Source: Plazaster borealis
Lineage: Eukaryota > Echinodermata > Asteroidea > Forcipulatida > Labidiasteridae
Assembly: GCA_021014325.1 (NCBI GenBank)
Contig: CM037469.1
Coordinates: forward strand, 17,011,701-17,075,700
Direction of reading: 5' to 3'
Length of the DNA: 64,000 nucleotides
Position numbers and translations under genes: made by a program. Numbering within the stretch: the first letter of the stretch is position 1; every line of letters begins with the position of its first letter. Below are positions 22,106 through 33,471 of the stretch, in pieces. The notes below the pieces were generated by a model. That model did no database searches. It was given only the letters and a program-made list of their open reading frames with translations, and was not told the DNA's origin.

Positions 22106-22534
22106 TCAGAAGATTGCCATCGAACTTTCTACGAAGCCAGAATACATTTTGTATACGGAATAGCTCTTGGCTCTCTGGAATGGTGCCTTAGGGAGGTCGA
22201 AATATCTTGGCTGCCTCCCAGATTCAATGGCGATGGTGTAGCCTCCGAGATACGGTGGCCATAGAAACCATGGTATAAGAGAGATCAGTGTGAAGAAAAC
22301 GTGAACTCCGTTACTGTACATTTTAGAGTTTTGACTCTTAACGGACACCGTAACTGTATATAAAAGATGATGTTGATGTATATATAAGATGATGTAAGAC
22401 AAGATGGTTTTGTACTGATGTCATGTTTACCCGTTGGCTTCGTCCCAGCGTTGGTGATGATAGCCGCTCGGATCATCAACTCCATTGAGGGACTTCGAGA
22501 AAACCTGGAACGCAAACAAAAACCAGACACTCAT
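22106..22534 (-). CDS. Weak candidate: small two-exon gene, 103 residues
   Basis: On the minus strand, ATG at 22534 opens MSVWFLFAFQVFSKSLNG, which is signal-peptide-like. Exon 22431-22534 ends in a possible donor, ACGG/GTAAAC (phase 2). Exon 22106-22313 follows an AG at 22315-22314 with matching phase, encoding a hydrophobic stretch (FFTLISLIPWFLWPPYLGGY) and ending AIF-stop. The acceptor has a poor pyrimidine tract, the intron is only 117 bases, and frames on the other strand are also open. I recognise no family; this may be chance. Confidence 0.2.
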
Positions 22535-23027
22535 CGTCTTGTCTGTGCCCTGCAAAGATCTTGAATAACATTTGTTTTTCCTTTCGACAAGATTAAAGAC
22601 TTTTTGGACTGCAGTAGCTTGAAGTTTACAAGCTTGGTTGTCAAGCTCATGTCGTGGTTTCTAAGGAAACAATAAAGGTAAGTTCATTCATGACATCAGG
22701 GATAAAGAATAATTATTTGGTTTTACCGATGTGATAGTTCGAAGAGGTTGTAATTTTGTTCAATCTTCTTGTCGGGAAATATTGTGGCATTCATCTCATT
22801 GCAGCCATTTCCTTCACTTCGTCCAGTTCAATAAACCAGTTCGTCCAGTTTAAGTCAATACTGAGGCGAGAAGGACACTGTAAATGGCCCCTGTTGTATA
22901 TAACAGCAATGTGCGTGAATCAAAGATGAACAGTCTGAGTGTGATGGTGGTGCGATCATGGAGGAATGTTCGATCCTCCATGGTGTGATCATAGAGAAAG
23001 GACAGAGACTATTGGTGTGATGAAGAT

Positions 23028-23150
23028 ATATGGGTCAAAACAACACAAATTAGTCATACGAGACATGATTTTGATGTAAGTTAGTCAAAATCATGTCTCG
23101 TATGACTAATTACGGTAGTGTTGTTTTGACTAATATATTTTTTAGAGACA
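23028..23150. mobile_element. Hairpin MITE (TTAGTCAAAACAACAC), copy 1
   Basis: ATTAGTCATACGAGACATGA and its inverse TCATGTCTCGTATGACTAAT are separated by about 15 bases, with outer ends GTCAAAACAACAC and GTGTTGTTTTGAC. A second copy is at 42172-42297. Confidence 0.92.
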
Positions 23151-24894
23151 CAATTAGTAGTTTGTTTATTGCCACACATAGGCTATATACACTTATACAT
23201 TGAAATGCATTTTGCGTGTCTTAAAACATTGAAATACACATTAAGCACGTGTACACAATTTCAAGGAGTACTTAAAAGCATATGATACAATTTCATATGT
23301 AATTGGATTTTTTATTCAAACAATAATTGTTTTCTCTTCGCGAGTCAAATGAGATGTGTTTACATGACAGCAAAACGTGTTCAAGCTTTCCACGGCCCAT
23401 CACAGTTGGTATTCGCGTTTCAACAGCACGCAAATTTAATTACGGACCGCCGTGAACCGGTGTAGTGTTCCTTGATGATCCTCAGTGTTTTGAAGATCAA
23501 ACTATCTCGGATCGGTGTAGGCCCCCTATACAGTTTAATTAAAAGGGCTGTAAAACCTATAAAGAACTGGTAGAAGGGTTGAAAGTAGGTACAAATGTAC
23601 CTGTCGGTAAGTGTTGTTTTTACAATGATTTCATAATCTTCGGATCATGACATCTTTCAAGATGGCTTTGTTATTATTGTTTAGATCAGCTTTCAATAAA
23701 TTATGTTTTCGTCACAGCAACGGACTAGGGGAAGTCTACGATGATGAAATGTGCAAAAAGTCAACATCGTTGGTCTGCTACGTCACACACTAGCAGTTTG
23801 GATTGGGATCCGTGCTGGAATGTGCCTGCGGAATGCCAATGGAATCGCAACCCTCCATGGAGTGACGCAGTCTGACCTGGTAAAGTGACGGACAACCTAA
23901 TCTAATAACTATAACCGTAGAGTAAACATGTACAAACTATTGATACATAGGATTATAAATGAACCAAGACTTTATAATTCATTGACATTTTGAATAGAAT
24001 ATGATACAAAGCTTAGCAAGGAATTGTACAGGTTTTATTATGTATAGGCCCAATTGAAACATAGTCATTCTGTTTTGAGAGGTGTAAATATAGTGGGCCA
24101 TTCTATAGAGGGCGGACTGAAAAACGTATTGCAGGCCTGGAGGGTGCACCCACACTAAATAAACTCCCATATCAACCAATGCTAAATGCTAAATGTTCAA
24201 AAATAATAAAAACAATATTCTTAAGTCTTTCAGCCTCTTCAGATTTTTCAGATTTTTAAAAAGAATTTGGAAGGTCAGCCGTTTGGAATGTGCTTTTTCC
24301 CAAACCGACTTGCTGCCAGTTTTCCTGAGGCACTCCTCCAATTCCAAAGCCAAATAGGACCAACTTTAAAACCTAAATTTATCAACTCTCTTCAGAAGTT
24401 GAAGCACAGAACCCCCAGGTTCTGGTAAATTGTTATAATTACACAATCTATTATTTGCATGACCCCAAAAACGTTGTTAATATTATTCAAAAGATTTTGA
24501 GGGCTAATTAATGATAATCAGTTTGACGCATGAATTTTGGCCTATTTGGTGTGTGTGCACCCTGATATCGGGAGCCCCTTCAAAGGTTTTTCCATACACT
24601 TACAAGATTTTCAAATGGAAGTGCCGTATGCAAAATGAAAATGGCCTTGCCCGCTCGAAGGTGAACTTATTCCAGGCCTGTATTGTGACGTGATGGAGTG
24701 CACGGTTTGTGAACTCGGGTCCCCGTGTCGAGTGTTACTAGGGAACCCTTATATTTTGGGTCATGAGACTCGGATACTTCAAATTAATGAGTTACGTTTT
24801 CTAACACGCAGCTCCGTGTTACGTTTATGGGACGGGATTCTGGAAGGCAAAAATAAAGTTCATTTGAGAAGCAAATTATGAGTGAATGAATTAG

Positions 24895-25260
24895 TGTCGA
24901 TCAATCCAATGTCTGGTTCAGGAGTTAGATTTTTTCATTATACAAATTCAACTTCCGGTTTGAACTGGAAGTCAAGGTCAATGGGTTCAGCGTTTATTGA
25001 TTTTTTGAAGACCTTTACAATCATGTATACATTTTAAAAACCAATGTCTGGTTGAGGAGTTATGATTAATTAAAATATTAAACTTCAACTTCCGATTTGA
25101 ACTGGAAGTCAAGGTCAAAAGGGTCACATTTTGTGTAGCGTTTGTTGAAATTTGAAAGACCTTTCTAATGATGTACAGATTGTAAAAGATTCATTGAGTG
25201 GTACAGGAGTTATGATTTATCCAAGTGTTCAATTTAATCTCCCGGTTAATTTTATAGCTT
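24895..25260. repeat. Diverged tandem repeat, about 135-150-bp unit
   Basis: CCAATGTCTGGTTCAGGAGT (24908), CCAATGTCTGGTTGAGGAGT (25043) and TTCATTGAGTGGTACAGGAGT (25189) start successive units. Each is followed by a GAACTGGAAGTCAAGGTCAA-like segment (lost in the third). Confidence 0.8.
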
Positions 25261-25413
25261 TTGGAAGAGAATTTGGAAGTTTTGGTAAAAATGTTGCTTG
25301 ACAACTCAAATTGTGCTCGATAGGGGACTTACCGTTCGTCCAACTTGTGGCCTTCCTTTAAGTTTTTCGTACTTACGTCTACGGTTTTGTTTCCCTTTCA
25401 TTAATCCATACAG

Positions 25414-25618
25414 CATAGCAACAGGTCTCGATCACGTCACTTCTAATGTTATCAACGAACTGAACTTGCTGTACGACGGCACAAACGCAGTTAATACTCT
25501 TGAAATTAATGATGACGTTTTTGAGACATTGATTGAAATTCCCCAACGTGCTGACATCCGGGACATCTAATGAGATTTTATTTCTGGCACATCGGTAGAT
25601 CTGACACCTGAAATAACT
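25414..25618 (+). other. Probable 5' UTR of the Kelch-like gene with an upstream open frame
   Basis: A pyrimidine-rich acceptor ends with CAG at 25411-25413. From there a frame stays open to TAA at 25568-25570 and is immediately followed by TGA, both in frame with the main ATG. A possible partner donor, TCG/GTAAGT, lies at 23607. The leader has no convincing protein homology and is treated as untranslated. Confidence 0.35.
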
Positions 25619-27304
25619 ATGGCAACGGCTTTTGATGATGATAGTTCTGCGATGACGGACATGGATTTGTGTGCAAGAAAAGACATAGAGAAAGAGAAAA
25701 TGATGAAGGAAATGGATTACAAAGTTGATTCTCTTGAAGGAGGTGAGAAAGCAGCCGCAGAGACCTCGGCCCGGTCCGTGTCTCGTTTCAATTCACACTG
25801 TGATAGGAGCAGCGTCCCGAGCATCCTCGTGTCCGGAATTGATGATTCTGATGAAATGAACACAATACGTCCGGATGATATTAACACAACGACTGCTTCT
25901 GGGGTTGATGCAACATGCATGAGCTCTGGGAACGATGTAGACGAGAGTGAATGGTCAGTTATCCACCACCCACACCTGGCTGCGGAATTACTTGCTGTGC
26001 TGAGTGCCATGCGAGATGCTGGAGACATGACGGACGTGAAACTCAAAGCAGGCTCAAGCAGGACCGCTGGGCCGACGATCCCGTGCCACATGGCGGTGGT
26101 TTGTGCTGGAAGCCCCCTACTGACATCCGCCATACTTGAAGATTACGGTGACATCCATGAGAACAAACTGAGTTGCAGACAAATTCTTCATGTGCCGAAA
26201 CTAAAACCAGAGATACTACAGCGCATCGTTGACTTTATTTACACGTCCAAGCTGCATATCACAACACAAAACGCACAGGAACTGCTCCAGCTGTGCTTCA
26301 ACAGAATCCCCTTCCTCGGTAAATCAGTTGGGTTTGCCTGCAGCGAGTTCCTGGTCGGCCAGTTCTCATCCGAGACTGAGAGTGAGACTTCCTCGACGAG
26401 CGCCATCGCGTCCTCTGGTCTGTCCACGGAAGACGAGACGCAGTCATGCCAGTCGTCGACTCTCTCATCGGGCCAGGAAACGTTCTTCCACGAGTACAAC
26501 TACCCACTCGATATCCTGCACGTATTGAACGAGCAAAGACGCAAAAAAAAGTTTACAGATCTCATCCTGAAAATTGAAGGACAACATTTTCCGTGCCACC
26601 GAGCTATTTTAGTGGCGCTCAGCCCGTATTTTCGCGCCATGTTCTCATCAGCTATGCGCGAGGTACGAGAGAAAACCGTCACATTGAGTGATGTGAAAGC
26701 TGATATAGTTTCCCGACTTCTGGATTTCATCTACACGTGCAAACTGCGTATTAATGAGGAGACAGCTCAGATGATGTTGGAGACCGCCTGTTTCCTTCAG
26801 CTCACACCGGCCGTCAGTGCCTGTAGTCAATTCCTCAAGGAGCACATGGTAACAGAGAACTGTCTTGGGATCCTCGGCTTCGCCAAGCTCTACAGCTGCT
26901 CACAGCTCTACGAAGACGCCATGGCCTGTGCCCTTATTAATTTCAAAGAGGTAATCACCGTCGAGGAGTTCTCAGAGCTCCCCGATGATATCTTAGCGGC
27001 GTTCATCATGGACGACAGGCTGAACGTGAAGACGGAGGAGACCGTCTTCGAAGCGGTCATGCAATGGGCGAGAGCCGACATTGAACACCGGCTAGCCAAG
27101 CTGGCTCGCGTCCTAGCCCACGTTCGGCTACCCCTGATCGACCCGGAATACTTCCGAGACTTCGTGGAGACGGAGCCACTACTGAACGAGTGTCAACAAT
27201 GTCGGGAACTTGTCACCACGGCGAAGAGATTGAGGGAACTATCTGGTAGAGGGCAGCATATCAATGATCCCAATTTGAAACTACGCTTTTCGATGACGAG
27301 TCAG
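25619..27304 (+). CDS. Kelch-like gene, coding exon 1 (BTB-BTB-BACK)
   Basis: 562 codons ending MTSQ at the donor CAG/GTGAGT; the frame runs 18 codons into the intron before stopping. Base composition is clearly more GC-rich than the surrounding AT-rich sequence. Both BTB blocks contain the RxVDFIYTxKL / RLLDFIYTCKL strand-helix segment. A truncated GGGCCCAATTTCATAGAG-type element begins only 45 bases past the donor. Confidence 0.94.
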
Positions 27305-28624
27305 GTGAGTACATTGTGGTTGTCAATATTTTCAGTTGATTATTATGACCCAATTTCATAGAGCTGCTTAAGCAGAAAATATTGCTTAAAGATGTTTTGC
27401 TTAGCTTGGCGTATCCCCTTCATTGCATCTGATGAAGTAGTTGTTGCTATACGAAAGCTCATGTATGGGGTTTTTCGTTATTGGTTAGTCTTTAAGTGCT
27501 ACCACTATCCTCCTTGTTTTTACAGAATTCATAAAATTGTATTCCAGTTCCACTACTAGTAAATCAATATTCTGAAGTTATTAACCAAAGAAACAAAGCA
27601 CGAACTTCATGATGAGACCAGTGAATAGAAGACAATAAAACCGTCTTGGAATGTCATTCTAAGACTTGGTGTCTTTATTATCATGCCTATCTCAATGTTC
27701 TTTTCCCCGCCGAACTATCAGGTAATAGTTATTGTAGGTGGCTACGACGACAGCCAGAAGTGGGTCCGTGACGTCCGGTGTTTCAACCCACGTGATGAGT
27801 CTTGGCACGAACTCGCGCAGTTCCCCGGTCGCAACCAGCGATTCGCCACTGCCGCTTTAGACAACGACATCTACGTGATCGGGGGCCAGGCTGATCATGG
27901 CGACAGCATGTCCGAGACGTTGTCTGACGTCTGGCGCTACGACTCCATCACGGACACGTGGAGTAAAGTCGCAGGCATGAACAAACCACGTCACGGACAT
28001 GGCATCGCCGTCGTGAATGGCAAGATCTACGTGGTGGGTGGAAAGGTGGGCTGGGCAAAGAAGTTCAACGACATAGAGAGGTACGATCCAGCATCCAACA
28101 TCTGGGCCTGCGTGACGCGTGTCAAGGGAAGCTACCTGGAGAAACCCGTGGCAACATCCCATGAAGGGAAACTGTACGTCAATGGGTATTTCTTCCGGGA
28201 TCCGGACATCATCCACTGCTACGACCCGTATGATAACTCCTGGACTCCCATGTACAACTTTCAGCGTGTCCACGGCGACGCAATCGAGACAGCTGTGGTG
28301 TTAGACGAGTACATCTACTTCTTGGTGTACCGTGGGTACGACAACTACGTCGTCATTTTCAACCCGGCGACATGTGAGCGAGTGAAGGGTGGTTGCAAGA
28401 TGCCGGACGGGAAGTATTTGTACTCGTACGGAGCTACCGTCTTAGGGGACAAGATCTTCGTTGCCGGGGGGAGTAAACTGGATGCCAGCATTAATGTGCC
28501 TTACATACAGTGTTACGACCCAGCGCTTGATATGTGGGGCGTGGTGGCGACGATGCCACACCCACTTTCTGAACATGGATGTGTCACTATCGAGAAATAC
28601 ATGCCACCTTCAAGTTCCACTTAA
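25619..28624 (+). CDS. Kelch-like protein with tandem BTB domains
   Basis: Two coding exons (25619-27304 and 27722-28624) give 862 residues. Order of parts: a charged disordered N terminus (1-130); a first, diverged BTB (about 136-247; MTDVKLK ... CHMAVVCAGSPLL); a Ser-rich linker; a second, canonical BTB (about 309-409; KFTDLILKIEGQHFPCHRAI); BACK (about 411-537); and a Kelch propeller in exon 2 (563-860). BTB-BACK-Kelch proteins are typically cullin-3 substrate adaptors, so a ubiquitin-ligase role in the cytoplasm is the family expectation. Having two BTB domains is not typical. The ATG is the first after two in-frame stops (TAA TGA). Kelch paralogues are numerous, so I do not name the orthologue. 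Confidence 0.93.
27349..27410. mobile_element. Truncated GGGCCC MITE in the Kelch-like intron
   Basis: CCCAATTTCATAGAGCTGCT and TTGCTTAGC only; the second half is lost. Confidence 0.7.
27722..28624 (+). CDS. Kelch-like gene, coding exon 2 (Kelch propeller)
   Basis: The acceptor is TATCAG at 27716-27721 and the frame is phase 0. Five to six Kelch blades are visible by paired glycines followed by a Y and a W, such as IVGGYDDSQKWV, YVIGGQ ... WRYDSITDTW, YVVGGK ... ERYDPASNIW, and VAGGS ... QCYDPALDMW near the end. Blades four and five lack the double glycine. The stop is TAA at 28622-28624, and an AATAAA occurs at 29361. Confidence 0.94.
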   Translation, partial: VIVIVGGYDDSQKWVRDVRCFNPRDESWHELAQFPGRNQRFATAALDNDIYVIGGQADHGDSMSETLSDVWRYDSITDTWSKVAGMNKPRHGHGIAVVNGKIYVVGGKVGWAKKFNDIERYDPASNIWACVTRVKGSYLEKPVATSHEGKLYVNGYFFRDPDIIHCYDPYDNSWTPMYNFQRVHGDAIETAVVLDEYIYFLVYRGYDNYVVIFNPATCERVKGGCKMPDGKYLYSYGATVLGDKIFVAGGSKLDASINVPYIQCYDPALDMWGVVATMPHPLSEHGCVTIEKYMPPSSST

Positions 28625-28861
28625 AAAAGAATCACGTCTGCTCTTTGGACTTTGGCACCCTCATGCGATGAAAATTAGATCGTCTTTGTTATTTTTTTCC
28701 AGAATCTAAGCTCACTAACCGTATTCGATTTTAAGGTGTTGTTTTCCAACACTGAGCTGAGCAGACTGCTATAAATGAGCTATAAACGCCAAAACCGTCA
28801 AAAGATATAATGAACAAAAAAAATACCGCGTTCAAATTTTATTGGCATGCAAAGTTTTAGT

Positions 28862-29102
28862 TAGACTTGTGGACAAGTCGTTAATGGTCGGCCGCGGTGA
28901 GATAGTCGAGTTGTGGCAGTGCTCTTGCGAGATCACTTCTCTCGCGCGAACTGCTGGTTGCCGACTTCTACCGTAGTCGTGAGAGCAGTAGTCTCGCGGG
29001 CCAGCAGTCTCGCGAGAATACCGCGGGAATCGCGGGGAGATTCGGAATAGAGTCGGAACGCTATCACCGCGACAGACATTTAACGACTTGTCCACAAGTC
29101 TA
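28862..29102. mobile_element. 241-bp element with 9-bp target duplication
   Basis: Inverted ends TAGACTTGTGGACAAGTCGT and ACGACTTGTCCACAAGTCTA, flanked by AGTTTTAGT on both sides (28853-28861 and 29103-29111). The interior is GC-rich with GTCTCGCGAGAA and TCTCTCGCGCGAAC motifs. The 9-bp duplication suggests a Mutator-like origin. Confidence 0.88.
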
Positions 29103-29536
29103 AGTTTTAGTCTGTTGCCTGTTAAATTCGCTGCAACGACTTTCAATGTTGCTATACAAATTGAAAGGCTTCCAAATTAAACATGATGCTATTGTTCATC
29201 TTTATTCAAACCAACTGTAGAGTTATGTATCAATTGAATTAAAATGCAACAGGGACATTGCTCTATGGTGTAATGTGTCTTGGGTGAGACCCGTTGGGGC
29301 CGAGCGAAGCGAGGGTAGTTTGACGTAAAGGGCGACCTCAACTGGCCGTGCTGTGAATGCAATAAATTGTCGAAAACTGACTAGTTATGAAGTTGGTGGA
29401 GGTATTATTCCCATCATGCATGATTTCCTTCAAGATTTGTGCACAAATAATCATAATACTGACAATTTTTGTCAAAACTGTTTGTATTTATATACTCTTG
29501 CTAACTCGCCATGCTTTAAAACAATTTAATTGAACT

Positions 29537-29703
29537 ATGGCCCTTTTCGAAACGACCGGCTTCGGCTTCGGATTCGGCTCAGGCTATAGGCCCCTCAGTT
29601 GTTTTGACTAGACGCATGCTATGCGTTCAGGTATTCAGACGAGAGAACGGAGCCTGAGCCGAATCTAAAGCCGAAGCCGGTCGTTTCGAAAAGGGCCGTA
29701 TGG
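29537..29703. mobile_element. GGCCCTTTTCGAAA hairpin MITE, copy 1
   Basis: GGCCCTTTTCGAAACGACCG and the inverse CGGTCGTTTCGAAAAGGGCC bound about 160 bases rich in GGCTTC/GAAGCC. A diverged copy is at 63222-63332. Confidence 0.9.
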
Positions 29704-30738
29704 CTAAAATTAGTAAAGGTTTTATATTTTAATAAATGGTAATACAATTTAATTGAAAAGCATAGAATATGTGGACGAGATTATGGCTTGTCATTAATAG
29801 GTAACATTGAACAAAATTTCGCAAGCATTGGCCAAGTTCGCGCAAGGACTATCGTTGACCATATAGTTCGACTAACTTAGCCCGAACTCTGTCTAGTCGA
29901 CGATAGTTGGACTACTCTTAAGTCGACTATTTGGAACCAGCCTACTGGCCATGGTCGCATCGCTGGTTACCAATAGCCGTTTTCATAGCACAGTGCAGAT
30001 GTGGACCAGTTGTAAGAAACTGATAACGTATGTTGAGTCACCGGTCGTGTTGACATGACATGACTAGACTCGTTCGCACTTCAACTTCCGTGCGCATGCC
30101 CTACGTACGTCACTGAACAACCAAATAGTTAACCATTGTTCCTTGCGCGAACTTGGCCATTGCTGGTGTATATGGCTCAAAATTAAACTTAAAAAGGCGC
30201 AGTGTCTTTTGTAAAATGCAAGTTGTAAGAGATTGGTCTAGGGTGTTTGACGAACTTAGTAATTGTGGATGGTTGCATGATTCTGCATTATAGAAAATCT
30301 TGGAAGCAGGCCCTAATAATTATTTTAATACTTTAGGCTGCATCGGAGAATTGCCTCAATAAGCTAATATAGAGGGTTGTAAGTCATTTTAAATGAAGGA
30401 AAAATAAAATATTTTTGCAAAGTTTATGTGAAGCATAAAATTGGCTCTTTTATTTTTTAGCAAGAACTTAGGGAAAAAATGGTGTCCATTATGCTGTAGA
30501 GAACGTGTGAATAAAAATTGAGATCAACGTGTGATGGTAGCCTTCAGTCGAGGCGCTCAAGGCAACCCGGATGATGCACAACACGCACAGCTTCGTGTGG
30601 CTTGTTGTTTGCGCTGTGCGCCATCCGTTGCTGCGAGCGCCTTGACGTAACGGAAATGTCAAAAATCATAACAGGGTGATGAGACACACAGACGACTCTT
30701 TGGTATTCATATTTCGCGAAACTCAGCGAGCAACATGA

Positions 30739-30914
30739 ATAGACCTTGTGCACATGATGTCATAACAGTAGGGCGCCCTCGCCTAGAGGTCAAAAGGAGG
30801 TTGTTTATTGGCCAATCCTGTGCGCCGCGCGTACAAATCTGTGCATTTCGATTGTTTCGTCATCGTTTTACCTCTAAGATGGCGGCTGGATGACGTCAAT
30901 GCATAAGGTCTATT
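30739..30914. mobile_element. TAGACCTTGTGCAC / TGACGTCA element
   Basis: Ends AATAGACCTTGTGCACATGA and GACGTCAATGCATAAGGTCT are inverted. Related copies, more diverged, are at 31185-31320, 35796-35955, 45482-45615 and 60811-61094. All carry GACGTCA- or GACCTCA-like ends and a GATGGCGGC or GGCCGCCAT motif in at least some copies. Confidence 0.65.
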
Positions 30915-31184
30915 GTGGTCTGTAAATTTTGGAGCAGCGTGTATTTCGCACGCGGTTGTTCGAACATCAGACGGAGCCTGGAACCGGAACCGGAGCCGGA
31001 GCCGGAGCCGGAGCCCAGGCCGAGGTTTGAGAAAGGCCACTGGTTGGCAAAACTCGCAACTGCTTGCATATGACGTCATACACTCTCAAACAACGCCGTC
31101 ACCGAGGCAAAAGAAAGCAGATCATTGTTCTTTTGGTGCATAAAAAAGTGCGCGTGACCTCAGCGTACCAGTATCATTGAATTG

Positions 31185-31320
31185 CACGTGACGTCACAAG
31201 ACCCAAACAGCGCCCTCACTGAGGTCAATGAAGACCTATCATTGGCTGACAGTAGTGCGGTGCGCGTACACGCGTGCACGTTTGCATTGTTGGACCTCAG
31301 CGATGGCGGCCAATGCAAAG
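31185..31320. repeat. Element with CAGCGCCCTCACTGAGGTCA, copy 2
   Basis: Shares CAGCGCCCTCACTGAGGTCA and GCGATGGCGGCCAATGCAA with 45482-45615, and the inverse (TGACCTCAGTGAGGGCG) with 35796-35955. Confidence 0.75.
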
Positions 31321-32771
31321 GGGGATATTCTTCGTTATTCTTGTTCAACAAACTCTCTAACAATGGCATATTCGTTTCATAATAAGCCCTGCATGATTGA
31401 CCCATTTTCGTCCACAGTGGGCTTCTATTGCATTGTTAACCAACCTTCGCCTTCAGGCAAGATTTAATTCTTTACTGATGAAGATTTCTATTTTCATTTC
31501 GCACTTACTTGAAACATGCCCGACCTTCGATTTTGAGATTTCTAGGTTGGAACCACAATGTTTTCATTATAAATTACCGATAAGATGTCTTGATAAAAAA
31601 AAAATCACAACCTTTAACTAAAGCCTATCGATGTTTTAGTGATAACCATCGGAATTCCAATGACATTTGAAACTACATAATGGCCATAGTTAGTAGGCCT
31701 GGGCCTATACTACAGCGAACCTCCCAACAAAAATATCCAAAGCACAGGCCAGATTTAATACGCATGATTTATGCCATCACCTGTGGTTTATTTTGTTTAT
31801 CACCGACGTGAGCCATGTAAATCAAACCTTGATCGGCACACGATGAATTGATGATCCCACGCACAAAAACCTTCAATGTAAGAACCAGACTATAGTCAAC
31901 GGACCGTAACTTGTGAAGTTTGAAAAGATGGGAAAACATTTGGTCTCATACTGATTGAATTAATTTTGTGCGATGAATTTATTGGTCGATATATAATTGG
32001 CCTGTATCATTAACTTATACGCATTTGAAAGAGTTTTTCGGCGTGATTGAACAGTCTTCTAGCGGGACCCACAGACGTTTTCTCCAGTACGAATTGTGCG
32101 AGCTGTCATCCGGTAAGTTTCAGATCATTTTTGAAATCAAATTTCACTCTTAGTTAATTGCAAAATATAGGGCCAAAGCTAAGTAGTGGTTTTACTAATC
32201 ATATAGGCCTATGTAAATATAAAACGCACCGATCACCCTTCGAAGAAATCTTGTTAAAATGATGAATTTGTTTATTAAACTTTGTTTTGACCACGTTTAC
32301 AAAATGAGGGTGGCCCAATAAGAATGAGAAAAAGACATCACAAACATTCGTCGACCTTAATGCCAAAAAGGATTTTTTCAACAGAGTTTTTATTCTCAAA
32401 GATAAAAGTTTTTATGCTAACCGTTTTTTCGAAATCAAGTACACCCCTTTAAAGTTACTCAAGTGTGAATTATTTTTGACCCACTTTATGCAAAATATTT
32501 CATAGTAAAATTGATTACTTGTTTACCTTTCTGCATGCCTTGTTTATCTTTACGGTGGGCTATGAACTTTGGCATGTAGTGAACTGGAATTGCAACTAAG
32601 TGCTTTAGTTGCATTTGATCGGTGAAAAAGCAGATCGCATAGAAAAATCATCAATGAGGAAAAGGTTACCAGCCAAAACTACGTCAGGTCATAGTGATTG
32701 CATGGTTCCCTCTTAAATTTGCTCACCAGATATGTTTTGATAGGTATTTGCATTCTCTGAAAGTCACCTAA

Positions 32772-33142
32772 AGGTATCGTACACGTTTGGTAATGACTCA
32801 AAACAAATATTAGCATAAAAACTTACTTGGTAACAAGCAACGGAGAGCTGTTTATAGTATAAAACATTGTAGGAAACGACTCCCTCTGAAGTAACGTAGT
32901 TTTTGAGAAAGAGGTAATTTCTCACTAAAATAATAACAACTTCTTGCAAGAAGTTTTTATTCCTATCTGAAAGCACACAAATTTATACAACAAGGGTGTT
33001 GTGTTTTCTTTCATCATTTTCTTGCAACTTCGATGACCAATATTGAGCCCAAATTTTCACAGGCTTGTTATTTTATGCATATGTTGGGATACACCAAGTG
33101 AGAACACTGGTCTTTGACAATTTCTAAACGTGTTCAGTGCCT
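32772..33142 (-). mobile_element. TTAA-type element, copy 3
   Basis: Inverted relative to copies 1 and 2; AGGTATCGTACACGTTTGG on the left. The right flank is TTAA at 33143-33146, the left is a changed CTAA. Confidence 0.83.
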
Positions 33143-33228
33143 TTAAACGTTTCCTGTAATTAAAACTTTCTGTCCTCAAGCAAAAAGTACATAAATTTGT
33201 GCCACTTTGTCAAATTACGAGATATTTT

Positions 33229-33471
33229 ACACTCTAAAACTCCCGGTCAGAATTGACCATGATACCGGTTCCCAGGGGATGACCCATTTCTGTGTCAGGC
33301 TGACCGGAAACTGGCCAGGGTTTTGACTCCGATATGGAGTCAGCGTAACCCATTTCTGGGTCATTTTGACACAGTTTCCGGGTCATACTGACCAAGAAAT
33401 GGGTAAGGTCCCAACAGGACCCCGATCTTGGTCAATTCTGACCCGGGAGGTGTGTTTTTTAGAGTGTATCA
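33229..33471. mobile_element. ACTCTAAAA element rich in GGTCA / TGACC, copy 1
   Basis: Ends ACACTCTAAAACTCCCGGTC and GACCCGGGAGG ... TTTTAGAGTGT. The interior is a series of TTTCTGGGTCA / TGACCC arms, so it folds extensively. The second copy is split at 36893-37708. Confidence 0.85.

Larger units (their letters stand above)
21578..25413. other. Intergenic between ERICH6-like promoter and Kelch-like gene
   Basis: AT-rich. Holds the weak small-gene candidate (22106-22534), a hairpin MITE (23028-23150), a diverged tandem repeat (24895-25260) and a lone good donor GTAAGT at 23607. Nothing else was recognised. Confidence 0.6.

Noticed and set aside
26229..26528. Frames overlapping the Kelch-like exon on both strands
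   Set aside because: Shadows of the BTB coding sequence.
30913..31143. Frame with NRNRSRSRSRSP repeats resembling an SR protein
   Set aside because: Arises from a short GGAGCC run; no flanking coding features or splice sites.
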